Notes under the pieces: generated by a model
What the model was told of the DNA's origin: nothing
Database searches by the model: none
What the model saw: the letters and a program-made list of their open reading frames with translations, nothing else
Shown: one piece after another, positions 45,320-57,672 of the stretch
Layout of the letters: each line of letters starts with the position of its first letter
How positions within the stretch are numbered: position 1 is the first letter of the stretch
From: Paraescarpia echinospica
Lineage: Eukaryota > Annelida > Polychaeta > Sabellida > Siboglinidae
DNA length: 64,000 nucleotides
Direction: 5' to 3'
Assembly: GCA_020002185.1 (NCBI GenBank)
Contig: CM034543.1
Coordinates: 10,933,258-10,997,257 of the forward strand
Program-made: the position numbers and the translations under genes

Positions 45320-45645
45320 CGTGGCGGTCCGTGGCGAAAAAGACGCGAAACACAGATGCTACCTGGCGAATACAGTCACTACGGCGACGTGCAAGTTACG
45401 GGCTTGCTATTAAGGACGTCATTGCAGTCACATTCCACGCGGGAGAAATGCTCAACCTGGCACCAGTGGTAGTGGAAGTTGTGTCGTACGTCGACCATGC
45501 ATCCTCCTGGGCCGCCTCCAAGGTTACTTCTGCAGCGGCATCCGCTAGGAACACTCCAGCAGTGGACGTGGCCCCAGGAGTAGCACAAGCAGCCCCCCTT
45601 ACATCTGAGGAGCCTCGCACCGTCGTGGGGAGCAGGCATTTCTAA
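45320..45645 (+). CDS. GC-rich exon-like ORF (copy B, 5' part deleted)
   Basis: Starts abruptly in RSVAKKTRNTDATWRIQSLR because 18,062-18,281 is deleted, then follows copy A with only a few base differences over 330 bp (including Gln to His in TFQAGEML and His to Asn two residues before APVVVE). It ends SRHF with TAA instead of continuing four codons. AATAAA again follows. If the gene were real in A, this copy has lost its upstream part and is a pseudogene. Confidence 0.3.
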
Positions 45646-46422
45646 ATCTGTAATAATTAGATTTATTGCTTTTAATAAATAATAATAGTAACAATACCAA
45701 TAACGACAATAATTGTAATAATGGAATTACCTCTTTAGCGCCAATATACTCAGAAAATTTCATTGTCAATTCCTTTAAAAGTACAATAGCATATTATAGT
45801 ATTTAGCGATTATAATAGTCCGTTTTGGCTAGTAGTTGCGTGTCGTTATTCATTTATTGCAATTGTTTTTGTCACTACACATTTTTTGTGTGATTTAGGA
45901 ATGAGTCTTTTCAAATGTTTCAGCGTTTCTGCGTTAACCATCTGGTCTATGATGTACCCGAATTCCCTCAACATCTATACCAAGATACATGAAATGGATA
46001 CTGTTTCCACAGTCTACCCTTTGAGCACCAGTAGTTGATATAAATTATGCGATGGTACCTTCATCTGACAACGTCTTAAGCCCATCTCCTGTGTTTTCCG
46101 GGCATTGAGCTCAAGAAAACAGTAACTGTGGTTAAATCAGGATACAAGTAGTTCGACATACTGGTATTACTATGAGAGAGAGTATTTATCTTTAAGACAT
46201 GCAGTTAGTGTCATATAATCAGCATACTTTGTAAATTTGGTAACAGTATCAATATACGTTACCTCATTTGTGTACACAGAAAAGGAAGAGGGAACAAACA
46301 CATCCTGGGAAACACCTGAGTTCAGAACACGTCCCTTAGACAGGCAAAACTACTTATTTATAGAGTGAGCCTTCCCCTACGGTTATATAATTTACTGGAG
46401 GACTAGTACATGTTTTTGTATA

Positions 46423-46664
46423 CATATGTGTGTGTGTGTGCGTCTGCGTTTGTTTGTGTGTGTGTTGTGTGTAGTTATACAAATAAGTGCCAAAGCGAAA
46501 CATACGTCTACTTTCTAAGCAGGATATATATATTATATATATATATATATATATTATAAATGTATACATTATATATATATAATATATATATATATCCAGC
46601 TTAGAAAGAAGAGGTATGTTTTGTTTTGTAATAATTATATATATATTATATGTATATATATATA

Positions 46665-46719
<55 letters not shown>

Positions 46720-46721
46720 AT

Positions 46722-46756
<35 letters not shown>

Positions 46757-46768
46757 GTATACATATAT
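46423..46768. repeat. (TG)n and (TA)n microsatellites with inverted flanking motif (copy B)
   Basis: TG run at 46,423-46,470, motif AGTGCCAAAGCGAAACATAC plus GTCTACTTTCTAAG at 46,487-46,520, TA-rich arrays 46,525-46,590 and 46,636-46,765, and inverted motif CCAGCTTAGAAAGAAGAGGT at 46,597. Confidence 0.85.
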
Positions 46769-48347
46769 CCATTTCAGAAAGAGGACGTAACGTTCGCTTT
46801 CACCCTTACATATACACAAACATGCGTACATTCCAAATCATTTAGGATAAAGATGTTTTAATCATGTTCCTCAACAGAAATATATCACTTGATCGCAGTT
46901 AATCTATTATGTTGTTTTCACTATTGTATGAACTCGTGCACACACGTCAAGATATCTATTATCCGTTCTGAACCTGGCCCCCATGATAGCGATAGCATGT
47001 CTTAGTGGGAACCATTGACCCCCTTGTGTGTCTTAAAACAACAGGTATTTTGTTCTGCTTTAATCACTTATTATTTCTGCCTTTAAGAAATGGTGTGTAA
47101 TATATGCATATTTATTTTATTTATAGTAAGTCATATACCTGACTTGTTTATTGTGTTATTATTGTGTTCTATTTTTGGGGTCAAAATAAACTTCTTGTTC
47201 TTGTTCTTGTTCTTATGTTGCCTGTACTGTTATTGGAGAATGTCAACAACATCAAAATGTCGTTTGATCGTTGAGAACATGTTATGTTGTCCGTCCAGAA
47301 ACGTCAAAACGTTTGTGCGTCGTTATGAACATATTATGTTGTTTTCATTGTGGTCTAAACTTGTTCATAAACATCAAATCGTCCTATGATTGTTGTGAAC
47401 ATGTTATGTTGTCTGTGCAGAAACGACAAGAAGTCCATTCGTCGTTCTGACTATAATGTGTAATTTTTAGTATTGTCAAAAAATATTATTCTGCACAAAA
47501 ATTCGTGTATGTCAATGATTTTCTTTCGCAAACTGCAAGATATTAGCACGCGACATATACCTTTTTGAATCCTGGACAGTTTAACAGAAGAAAATAGTTA
47601 CGGTTAAATCATGACCAAAAATATATATGTGCTAATGTGGTGTTTCTTTTCTTCGGCAAACCTCACCCCATACATTATAAAACGTTATGCCACCGGGCGA
47701 ATGTGCACGAAGGCGTATGAACGTAAATCATAACATCAGTCATTATTATTTTGTTGGCCGACGACACGCTGATGTATACGTCACTCTAAGAAGCTGACGC
47801 AGTCAGTCTCCATAGAAACTTTCTGGAGGACGGACCAGCCGCAGCGGTTTTTTGAGAGGGAACAACACATCTTCCGTATATGGCGCACGAGCACGCACGA
47901 CCAAACCCGCATAAGCGCACACAAACACGGACGCACGCACGCACGCACACTCCGCCAGTCAATCTGTCGCATGTGATGAGTGACGTCTCCTGGGATATTT
48001 ACTGATTTGTTTCAGTTGTACAGAGATTGATGTTCACAAGGTAGGTCCGCTGTTTCACGTTGTCCTTCTTTCTGGGTGTCCAACAAAATGTCATCGCAGG
48101 TCAGCCGACCGACATGTTTGCTATGTTATGTCATTTCTAAATGGTGTCTCTTTCTTTATAGTGCGTTGCATATATAATATTGTAATGATACTGTGTTATT
48201 GTTTCATTTCAAATGTCGCTATCCCGTAAGTCTTGGCATTATTTAATGTTCAACTTTCGTGACGATAATATTAACGCGCAACTAGTAATTGGAAATAACA
48301 ATACCGCTGTCAATACCACATCATATGTGTACGTTTTTCATGATTTA

Positions 48348-48742
48348 ATAAGATTGCCACCCAGAGAATTACCTCTAGATGGCAGAAGCACAAGGACGCC
48401 TTTTGGGCTATCGAGAGTCCAACTCTTTTGATATACATGTATCCCGAGGTACGTGTCAGTTTATTTTTAAACATATTTTCGCTACTAGCACCCACACAAT
48501 CAGCAGATAATATGTTCCAATCATTTACAGTCCTTTATAAAAATGAGAACTTTCTTATATATAATCTACACTGCTCCTTTACAAATGTAACTTTATGGCC
48601 CCTAGACCTTCTCTATCTTTATTTAATGAGAAAAACTATTTTTATCATTATTTTCATAACCATTCAATATTTAATACAATCACATCTGATCTCCTCTCAG
48701 TCTCCTGGTATCCAGTGTTGTGAAACCACATTTGTTTAGGCG
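48348..48742 (-). mobile_element. CR1-like LINE 3' fragment (copy B)
   Basis: Paralogue of 25,811-26,211 at the same position in the unit, with the same abrupt 5' end at GGCGTATTTC. Confidence 0.85.
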
Positions 48743-48775
48743 TATTTCTTATTGTTTGTTTAACTTATTACACCG

Positions 48776-48966
48776 GAGCAACGATGAAACGATGCACGAC
48801 ACATTGAGGCGTCACCGACTAAAGGTTTCTTATACACAACGTTCAATCAGTACTAAGGTGTCTACACCAGTACCCGACATGTTGTTTCTTTCGAATTCAG
48901 GGAACTATCAACTAAAGAAATGTGCAATTTTGTTTAAATTATTACGGAAAATATGCCGTGGCCACA
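48776..48966 (+). pseudogene. LRRHRLK...FLSNSGN block (copy B)
   Basis: A single frame gives RSNDETMHDTLRRHRLKVSY, TQRSISTKVSTPVPDMLFL and SNSGNYQLKKCAILFKLLRK, longer than in A because the A stop (TAA after FKL) is a sense codon here. See 26,228-26,404 for the family argument. Confidence 0.4.
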
Positions 48967-49117
48967 GCACTACTTCATTTCTTTTGCACTTGATTCATTA
49001 TGCAACTTAACGAATTGTTTCTTTTCTATGGCACAAACTCTTACATGATACATTATGCAACTTCGTGCCAGTGACCAAATGGTGTCAGACCGATCCATCA
49101 CAACATCAGTCATCATT

Positions 49118-49300
49118 TGTAGACTCTTCGACAATCACATGCGCATGCGGACTGGGGACAAAGCGGCGCTCATACACCATCTCCTGAAGCTTGTCCCTGT
49201 ATGCTCAACAAGGGCTTATAGTTTATTGTTGATTGGAGAGGATTGCTCCACAAGTTCTCATGGCCCAAGCACTCCACCTATGCATAAATATGGTTAATAA
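49118..49300 (+). pseudogene. LFDNHMRMRTGDKAALI...LLHKFSWP block (copy B)
   Basis: Paralogue of 26,586-26,760: LFDNHMRMRTGDKAALIHHL, LKLVPVCSTRA, then frame-shifted FIVDWRGLLHKFSWPKHSTY. Gly of the VDG motif is Trp here. Confidence 0.45.
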
Positions 49301-49529
49301 TAAAAAAAAAGACAGGGTGAGTACATTAGTTCACAAAAACTGTCATACATATATATTCAGTATTACTGTAACACAGTACACCTGTTCAAATAAAAAGAAA
49401 AAGAAGAATGTACTGTTAGGAGCATAAAATATCTTTGTCGTCCGACATTAACGTCGTGAAAAGGTGTGAAATAGGTCTACGCATAAGGCGTTAGACACTT
49501 TTTGCACCTCTGAAACAGCTGGAAAGCAG

Positions 49530-49865
49530 TCACTGTTCAAGCAACTGGGTTTTCATTAAAATGTTTCCATTATACGACCAGCAGTCCGCAATATTCCCAG
49601 CTTTCTTAAACTTTCGCAGCTCAAAAAGTATTCCGGCTCGTTGGGTAGTTAAGTCTTTATTTATGAAGAGACGATTGTACAACTGTTCAGTTTTTGCTGT
49701 GAGTAGATCGAGTTTGTCAGAAAGCTCCCGCGCATATAAACGTTTTCTCAAAGTTTTGAGAACATCACTGTGTGTAAGGATTTGTGCAAATGCTAGTTTT
49801 ATGGTGTCCACGTCGCTGTCACTGCCTTGTGCAGTAGGCTGACAAAACATAAGTATGTACAACAC
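49530..49865 (-). pseudogene. LINE ORF1-like protein, internally deleted (copy B)
   Basis: An in-frame fusion of the N-terminal helix region (TIKLAFAQILTHSDVLKTLR, RKRLYARELSDKLDLL, TAKTEQLYN) directly to RLFINKDLTTQRAGILFELR and KFKKAGNIADCWSYNGNILM. About 365 bp present in A are missing, including the IERAHRIG motif. The deletion produced an open 111-codon frame by chance. Absence of the RNA-binding core argues against function. Confidence 0.75.
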
Positions 49866-49999
49866 GATAACTATATGATGCGTGTAAATATCGAAAGAGA
49901 CACTGCGCGGTTTGTTATTTGGAAGACGTCATACTTTGAAAAAGTTGTGTTCACACACATCTTAAGCTGCTTACTTTAAGCGATTGAAAATTAAATCTC

Positions 50000-50003
50000 T
50001 TAA
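50000..50003. other. Empty TTAA site corresponding to the foldback element in copy A
   Basis: AAATCTCTTAAGCACCAC here matches AATCTCTTAA (27,811-27,820) joined to TTAAGCACCAC (29,686-29,696) with one TTAA. It is either the pre-insertion state or a precise excision. Confidence 0.85.
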
Positions 50004-50118
50004 GCACCACTGTGTGAACAGAACTTTACTTTGGCGTTCGCTACAACGTTGATGGTGCACTTTTATTTAACTGCCATGCATGATTCTTCGTCACCCGTAT
50101 CGACTTTATGCTCAATTT

Positions 50119-50466
50119 TTATTGTACACAATAAAACATGCAGAAATCGCGAAAAATAAGCTTACTACATAATATGTAACCACAATCAGACTGATTCAGA
50201 ATGACATCCGATCCTCGTTGACTTTGTTTGCGCATTTGACGAGTGTATGTAAAGACATTGCACAGTGCACCAACAAGGACTGAGACGGTGCAAGATATCG
50301 CGTCACGCAGAGGAGGCGACGAAGCATGGTATACTCTCACACGCTGCTGGTCCCTGCTGCGTTGTCGACATGCGCCTTCGCAGACCCCATTGTCGTCTCC
50401 ACCAGCGGCAAGACAGATAACGTCCATATATCTTAGCAAGCCGTAGAAGAACTCATAGTAAACTCA
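50119..50466 (-). other. Copy B of the possible exon next to the promoter
   Basis: Aligned with 29,806-30,153 with few differences. The acceptor-like TTTTTACAG is kept. Homology to A continues to about 50,575 and then stops before the TATA promoter, so this copy has no promoter. Confidence 0.25.
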
Positions 50467-50579
50467 TTGTAAAAACACAGGGGTGTCAGTGTGACTAACT
50501 TAAATAAGTAATTCTATTGTGCACTATATGACTACCCAGGTAGACAGATTGACTACCTTCTGCGTTGTTATATATAGAC

Positions 50580-51205
50580 CTACTACCCTTGTAGTAGGAA
50601 TGACTACATTTTCAATCAAACTGACTGCACTATGCCTGGTCATAATGCCTACTTTGTTTGTTACATCTGACTACCCTCTGATCATAATTACTACTTCCAT
50701 TGGTCAAAATAAACACCATACAAATAGCGTCATGGAAAATAGGATAAGAAATAACATAGTATTGTTGATAAAAACTCTTTATTTCTGATCATGTGAGTTG
50801 CATGTAAAAACAATCGGTGTCAATGCAACAACTAAAACAGTGACTACTAAGAAGAAGAAGAAGAAGACGAAAAAGAAGAAGAAGAACCATATTTATTTGA
50901 CCCCATGTACACAATATCATTTGTTCTGGTTGGGTACACGTAATATGGATTGATTGGAAAATATAGACACACATACAATAGATCATACACGTGCATACAT
51001 ATAGCTTACGAATAATAAGTAAATAATTCATTTTTTACAGATGGGGCCGGTGACTTCTTTTAAAACAAAATGTCGATATCATAGGAGCCACACCATTTAC
51101 AGCAATAATTACATAATATTTAAAAATAATTTGTGAGAAACCACATCCGTGATATTTTTGATTGTGGTTGCAAATTGTTATATTTATTTATAATCGAGCT
51201 TGCAC
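50580..51205. other. B-only segment, no gene recognised
   Basis: Contains loosely repeated GACTAC words (50,530-50,700), a GAAGAAGAAGAAGAAGAC run (50,850-50,885) and AT-rich sequence. It replaces about 2.3 kb of copy A (30,275-32,535), including the promoter copy and the (TATG)n array. Confidence 0.5.
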
Positions 51206-51816
51206 CAGGTAGATGGCCACAAACAACAAAAATCAGCTGATAATGTAAGACAGGTGTGTCTATGATTTTCTTTTGAAACTTGCATGATGCTAGGAATCGA
51301 CATATAGTTTCTTTCGAATCCAGGACACTTCAACAAAAGAAAACGGACAATGTAGTTTAAATCATGACGACGAACCCCTGTCTGCAAATGTTTTGTTTCG
51401 TTTTAATGGCAAAACCTCACAATATACATTGTTAAACTTACGCCAGCGCCCGAATGTGCACGAAAGTGTATCAACGGAAATCTTAACATCAGTCATCCCT
51501 TATTATGTAGGCAGATGACACGCTGGTGTAGACATTACTCTAACAATATGACGCAATTAAAAATGATGTATGTGTGTCCGTCTGCCTGTGCAGCTTTGTA
51601 GCTGGCTGTCTGTTTATTTATGTATGTCTGCTCGAACTTCAATCTTAAACGAATGTCTAATTGAGAGTATGTTAATTCAATAACATTTTAATGTTCAGGT
51701 GAAGTTAATTAATTTAATTTTTAATCAGTTAATTACAGTATATGTGTCAGATATTGCGCAACACAAACACCCACACATACCGTACACATTACCGCGCGCG
51801 CCACACATACACGCAT

Positions 51817-51920
<104 letters not shown>

Positions 51921-53105
51921 CATGAATGTTGCTAGGTTACTCTGCCCTAAGAAACAGTTCCGTAACACGTCCATAAAGAAACAAATGAAAAATAGTGATA
52001 TGTTTGACAGAGAACATAATAATTGCGCGTCAGAACGCAACGGTTGTCACGAGACAACAGCGTGACAAATCACGTCATTAGTATCATCGACAAGACAGCA
52101 GCAAGAAAAACGTCCGAGTCTTCTGTTCTTGAAACACCGACACAGGAATATGTTTCACAAATGCCCATTGAAGTTTCAATTGTAGTAATTATCTTTTGGC
52201 CGCGTCCATTGATTACTTGGTTGAAAATAGAAACGTTCAGTTTAATGTCCCACACGATATATGAATACGTATGAAACAGAAGGACAATCTCCAGGAGTGG
52301 TATAAATTAGTAGTCGGCTTATTGCCAAGTAGCTTGGAAAACAAAACCACCCACACGCACACGCACGCAAACGCGCGTAAAATCACGCAAACGCACGCAA
52401 ACGCACGCAAGCGCACGCAAACGCAAGCGCACACAAACGCACACACACTCCGCCCATCATCCTGTCGCATGTGATCAGTGACGTCTACTGCAATTTTACT
52501 GACTTTTGTGTCAGTTGTACAAAGATCGATGTTCAAAAGGTACGTCCGCTCATTCATGTTGACCTTCTTTCTGGGTGTCCAACAAAATGTCTGTATCATC
52601 GCAGTTCTTGTCTTCTTACAAACGTCAGCAGATCGTCACGTTTACTCTGTTATGTCATATTTAAGTTGTTTCTCTTTGTTTGTAACATGTTGCACATACA
52701 ATATTGTTAAGATTTTGTGTTATTTTTGCATTTCAAATGCCGCTGTTCCATATGCCTTGGCATTATTTAATGATCAACTTTCGTGACGATAGTGTTAACG
52801 TACAAATACCGATGTTCAATTGAGTAACGTCTGATGAACAAAGGTGCGCCAAATCACATTTGTATGTATTTCAAAATGCATGCTACCTTAATTAAGATAT
52901 CGTTTAATACACGATAATTAACATTAATTACAAATTGTGTTTGATACATAATGATATTATTATCGCGAAGACAAGTAACACGTAGCGTTTTATTCGTTCC
53001 AGTAGACAGGTCTACAATGTCATGACAGAAGACTGACTATATATCTGTCTCCAGCGTAGAAATACACCCACAATATAAGCCTATTACAAGTCGCAACTGA
53101 CTGGC

Positions 53106-53136
53106 TTATGCTAATTTGTTCAACAAATTAGCATAA
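53106..53136. repeat. Perfect 15-bp inverted repeat with 1-bp spacer
   Basis: TTATGCTAATTTGTT, then C, then AACAAATTAGCATAA. Copy A has only the right half (34,428-34,444, after TTGTAG), so the palindrome is specific to copy B or was lost in A. Confidence 0.9.
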
Positions 53137-53139
53137 CAC

Positions 53140-53535
53140 TTGCCACCGTTTTCAACTTGTCATTAGAAGAGGGCGTGGTTCCCTTAGAATGGAAAGAAGC
53201 GAACATTATACCTTTATTTAAAAATGGTTCCAGAAACAAGACAGAGAAACACAGACCAGTGAGTTTAACATCAGTGATTTGCAAATTATGAGAACGACTA
53301 ATTAAAGATCACATGGTGGATTTTCTTGTTAAACATAACTTGTTAAACCCATCTCAACATGGGTTTCTAAAAGCGAGGTTATGCTTAACAAATATGTTAT
53401 GTTTTTTGGAAGATATCACTAAGTAATTAACTGGATAAAAAAATGGCTAATTGACAGAAGTCAACGGCTAGTAGTTGATGGGGAGGCTTCAAACTGGAAC
53501 TCAATTTTGGGTGGGGTACCACAGGGATCGCAGAG
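53140..53535 (+). mobile_element. CR1-like LINE RT fragment (copy B)
   Basis: Reads NLSLEEGVVPLEWKEANIIP, LFKNGSRNKTEKHRPVSLTS, VICKL then a stop, LIKDHMVDFLVKHNLLNPSQ, HGFLKARLCLTNMLCFLEDI, and after a gap INWIKKWLIDRSQRLVVDGE and SNWNSILGGVPQGS. This is the RT fingers-palm region (RPVSLTS, GFLK...) of the same family as 62,850-64,000, in the opposite orientation. Palm sequence containing the first catalytic Asp is deleted. It ends at CACAGGGATCGCAGAG, where U sequence resumes. Confidence 0.85.
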
Positions 53536-54439
53536 ACACACCCACACACGCCATACAAAATCACGCTCGCACACGCACACACGCACACATGCACACACGC
53601 ACACATATACGCACAGCCAAAGCTCTTCAACAAGAATCCTCAAAACAGGCGTTGAAATAAAACGAACAGACAAGAAAAATCATGTTTTCCTCCAATGACC
53701 TTGACAGAAATACAGTGTATAACTAGAGAAGCCGATCTAGCAAATCAACAGTATGCTTGTTACCAGGTTACTCTGACGTAAGATAGAGTTGCGTAATTCG
53801 TCGATAAAGAAACAAATAAAAAACCCTCATATGTTTGACATAATTGCCGTGTAGGAACGCTCCAGTTGTTACAAGACTACAGCGTGACAAATCACGTCAT
53901 TGATATCCTCGACAAGACTGCATCAACAAAAACGTGTGGGTCCTCATTTAGTGAGACACCAACATAGGAATATGTTTCACAAATGTCCATTGAAGTATTA
54001 ATTGTAACAATTATCTTTTGGCCGCGTCCATTGGATACTTGGTGGAAAATAGAAACGTTCAATTTAATGTCCCACACGATATATGAATACGTATGAATCA
54101 GAGGGACAATCTTCAGGAACGTTGTTAAGCAGTAGGCGTTTTATTGCCAAGTAGCGTTTTTAAGTAGTCAAGGAATTTTTACCTACATGAACGATGCGTA
54201 AACTGCTGAGCACTTTGAACGCTTCGTAAAGGAAAAATAGTCACTCTTACAGCTTAATGTATATAATAACGACTCTACTCCACCAACAAACCTTATTGAT
54301 CAAGCTACACGGATAGTTCAATACGATTTAGCATATCTAACTTAAGATTGTATTCAAGTGAACTGGTCTGCTCCGCATTGCTCGGAATTTTTCATATCAA
54401 CACTAATTGTTATTACTAAGGCGTTTTATGTTATAACAA

Positions 54440-54805
54440 TACCTTAGAGTAATATCCCCCAATATATATTGCACATATTTATTCCCCTTAGAATAGTACA
54501 TCCCACCCAATAAATATTGAACATCTTTAATCCCATTTCTTGTGGTGGCATTTGCACTTCCCGACAAATTGATGGTTTTTTATGTTTACTTCTGCATATG
54601 CAACTGTTTATGAAAGCTAAACAGTTGTGTATCGTTTACAAATTACAGCAACGTTCTTGTTATATCGTCGTCCACACCATGGGTGTATATTGAAACTAAT
54701 ACACGTCTCAATATTAATATCTCTGGTTCCTCTTTCAAAATAGATACCCAATTTGAACTTATAAATGTTGGTTGCTGTTGTTGCCGAAGGTAAGCCTAGC
54801 TCCAC
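54440..54805 (-). mobile_element. CR1-like LINE fragment (copy B)
   Basis: Paralogue of 35,390-35,800. The part matching the catalytic segment is more degraded here. Confidence 0.7.
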
Positions 54806-55049
54806 AGTTCTTCTCAGGCGAGTTCAATAGGAAACATCCCGGGGCTAAACCAAACTGTGCCCGCTGCTGCTGCACGTTCGCTTCCATCATCCATGTGATA
54901 CAGGCCCTTAGGCAGACATTGTTTCTGTCTGTCTTGAATTAACAAAAATGGTACGTTTTAGCGCGCGAACTGCTTGCATAGAAGCCATTGATGTCAATCA
55001 TTATCATTATTGGCCCGGTTAATTTATTTTCAATGACAAGTCAGTGCCA

Positions 55050-55118
55050 TTTGAGCCATTTAAATTATATATAGGAAAGTATTCATTTCACATGGGACAG
55101 AGGTTTGATTAGTCATGC
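55050..55118. repeat. End of copy B: repeat R with its middle deleted
   Basis: GTGCCATTTGAGCCATTTAA joins the start of R directly to AATTATATATAGGAAAGTAT, which corresponds to 12,893 onward, with ATTTA-type microhomology. After CATGCTTGATT the sequence becomes unique. This is the right border of the duplicated region. Confidence 0.75.
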
Positions 55119-55610
55119 TTGATTGATTGATCGATTGATTGATTGATTGACAGTTTTAATTCCACTCGGTGACATACTTAGTTTTCACTATTTTCGATGG
55201 CCGAGCCATTCATGCACCATTTACATCAATCATACAACACGTGTTGATATATGTACAAAGGATACAAGTTAAGAGATTACAATAAATAAATAAATAATAA
55301 TAATGATTAAAGATAAAAAGTAAAGTACATAAAGTTGTTATAACATACAAGAAACATATAAAAACAAAGTACATTTAAAATGGTGGTGTGGCACTCAGAT
55401 ATTTGTGTAAGGTCTTTTTGAAGGTTGGAACAGAATGGCTGGTTTGTATTTCAATTGGTAGTTTATTCCATAATTGAAAACCGGACACATTGAAACTGCG
55501 TTGATAGCAGTCTACGAGAGCAATGCCCTCTCTGTGCTCCCGTACGTCTCGGAGAGCTGGTGCATGACACAGCCGGACACCAATAGACTCTCCAACTTCC
55601 ATAGCACCTG
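55118..55610 (-). mobile_element. LINE 3' end with (TCAA)n tail
   Basis: Minus-strand frame 55,375-55,602 reads GVRLCHAPALRDVREHREGI, LVDCYQRSFNVSGFQLWNKL and PIEIQTSHSVPTFKKTLHKY. The F.LWN.LP.EI...SVPTFKK.L block is a LINE ORF2 C-terminus. The 3' non-coding region runs to GATTGATTGATCGATTGATT at 55,118-55,150, a tetranucleotide tail in the expected position and orientation. It is 5'-truncated at about 55,610. Confidence 0.8.
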
Positions 55611-55611
55611 C

Positions 55612-55978
55612 TTAAGGAAGATAATTAAAGTGTACTGGCCCTAGACCATTTCTAACACAAGACTCCACCAAGCAAGAAATCAGCAACATATCTGCCTCAC
55701 ACCGAAAAAAGAGGAGGTTTATATGGCTCGGCCAGGATGAGTAGCGACAGGATGAGCAGCGACATTCCAGCAAAGGCAGCATTGACCTAGACGCCAGAAG
55801 GAAATAAGAAAAGAGGCAGAACGAAAACAACTTGGCGACGAACAATTGAAGAACTAAAGACTGCCGGGCTGACCTGTGGCTCAGCTGCAAGGAGAGGCCA
55901 AGACAGAGGGGTCTGGCGAGATCTTGTGCGGGCCTTATGTGCCACAAGGCACGAGGAGGATAAGATCATATGTAAGTA
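55612..55978 (+). mobile_element. RTE-like LINE 3' end with (TAAG)n tail
   Basis: Plus-strand frames give PEGRRKRGRPKTTW-like text (AEGNKKRGRTKTTWRRTIEE across frameshifts), LKTAGLTCGSAARRGQDRGV and WRDLVRALCATRHEEDK, ending ATGTAAGTAAG. R.RGRPK.TWRR..E.E, then A.DR..WR..V.ALC.TRHEE, is the common C-terminus of this LINE group. It starts right at the truncated 5' end of its neighbour. Confidence 0.8.
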
Positions 55979-55979
55979 A

Positions 55980-57660
55980 GTTATTGACATCATGACATCG
56001 CCAACGAATACAATGCCAAAGAGACACTCGAAACTGACTGGTTGTCATAATTTCAAGAATGATACAATGACATATGCATGATTAGGACATAATAGGCCTA
56101 ACATACTTTGATTTTGAAACCGTGTTATATTGTTCAATTTCCAAACAAAATGTGTGTGTGTGTGTGTGCACGCGCACGCGCACGCTCGCGTGCATGTATG
56201 CACATGCATGCTTGCACATTTGTGTTTAACTATAAGCGTACAAAATCATATAAACCACCCCATATTTCAGGTTGGGGATTAGGCACTGTTGGACCCCATC
56301 TGTGTTGTAGTGATCACGTTTTTTCAGTCCCATGGGGTTCCAGTATGCCATTTAAAAAAAACCTGACATGATCACTATTGGTAATATATGGAGCTGACGT
56401 TCAATTATGAGCAAACTAATGCATCTAGATAACTTTCAAGAAAAACTTAAAAACACTAAATCTAATAGCAATCATTGTGTACGTTCCTGACACCGAGTAG
56501 ATATACAGCGAAACTAGTTTTCTTAAATTGATCGACCACTGGACCTTACAAAATCTCAATGTCAAGATAATTTTTGTGACATTTTGAACATCTGTCCATC
56601 GTTCAATTATAACATTATTTAAAATTGTCTCAATTTATGGCTGTTTGTAAGTGCAGAAAGAATGTGCATCGAATAAACACATAATTTAGGTATGTTCTAG
56701 TGGCAAGTTTAGTATTTAAATCGCTCAAACAGCTGTAAGGCCTGAAACATAATATCACATGTCAAATGGCCAATGAATTGTATTCGCCCATATTGTTGGT
56801 CATAATGTTCTGGTTTTGTGAGAATTTACGGGTTATATCCAGGTGGGAAACAAATGTGGGCAAAAGTTTACCTATGTGTCCCTCAAACAACTGCACGTTT
56901 CATTTCTAGGTACTTACAACATTTGTATGGCTAGGCTTGTGGAAACAATTTTTAAGTCAATGACAATGTGAGACACAACCAAGACATCAGGCAAAAATAG
57001 AAATCTTGCCTTGGCTTATTTTTTGTTTGCCACTAGGACATGAGGGATCTGTAAGGTCTTCCAAATATTACAATAAACTGTATTAAGATGTTATTGTATA
57101 TATTATGTACCGGGTAGGTTACACTGACCTATTCCTGACAGGTCACGTCAGTGCTATATACTACTATTGCAACTGTTTTATCCTTGTAGGCTCTCATGTT
57201 TTCTATTTTATCCAATGCATACTTATTGTGTTATTGGTATAACTAAAGGCACTGAAAAAAACATATGTTTTACAACAAGTTGGTACTTTTTTATTTTGTT
57301 GACCATGTCACTTTGAACACCAGTTAGATGGATTGACCCCTGATACACGCAATATTTTCTAACCTAAATAAGTAACAGTTAAAGTAGGTGAAACTTTGGT
57401 AAAGTTGCTGTCCCTTTAATACATTATGGTTCCTCAAATTCATGGATAATGTATTTAGGATGTTATTTTATAAATCCCCAAAATGTGAACCATGAAATCA
57501 TCAAACCATTTTGCATCTTGACTTTTTGTGAACTGTAGAGACATATATATAGGTAATGTTTCAGTTAAATTATGCCTGTCCTTAATAGAGTGTCTGCTTC
57601 ACATTGGCAGAAATGTTATTTGTATGCTGCAGAATACATTCCTAGGAGACTGGCAGATAC
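55980..57660. other. Single-copy AT-rich segment, no gene recognised
   Basis: Contains a short TG/CGCACG tract (56,150-56,195). I see no domain-bearing open frame, tRNA or element end. A GTACCGGGTAGGTTACACTG region near 57,110 and several ATTGACC motifs were inspected without a result. Confidence 0.5.
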
Positions 57661-57672
57661 ACACCTAATTCC

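Larger units (their letters stand above)
46590..49960 (+). repeat. Mosaic unit U, copy B2 (paralogue of U2)
   Basis: Same block order as 24,130-27,700, including the LINE fragment and ORF1 relic. GAACATGTTATGTTGT motifs at about 47,275-47,460, GCCGACGACACGCTGATGTA at 47,758, GTAGGT...GCAG segment at 48,040-48,100 (shortened by a small deletion), VRRHRLK-like block (LRRHRLK) at 48,806. Confidence 0.75.

Noticed and set aside
49530..49865. An intact 111-residue gene in copy B
   Set aside because: It is an in-frame fusion made by a deletion within a LINE ORF1 relic whose RNA-binding core is gone.
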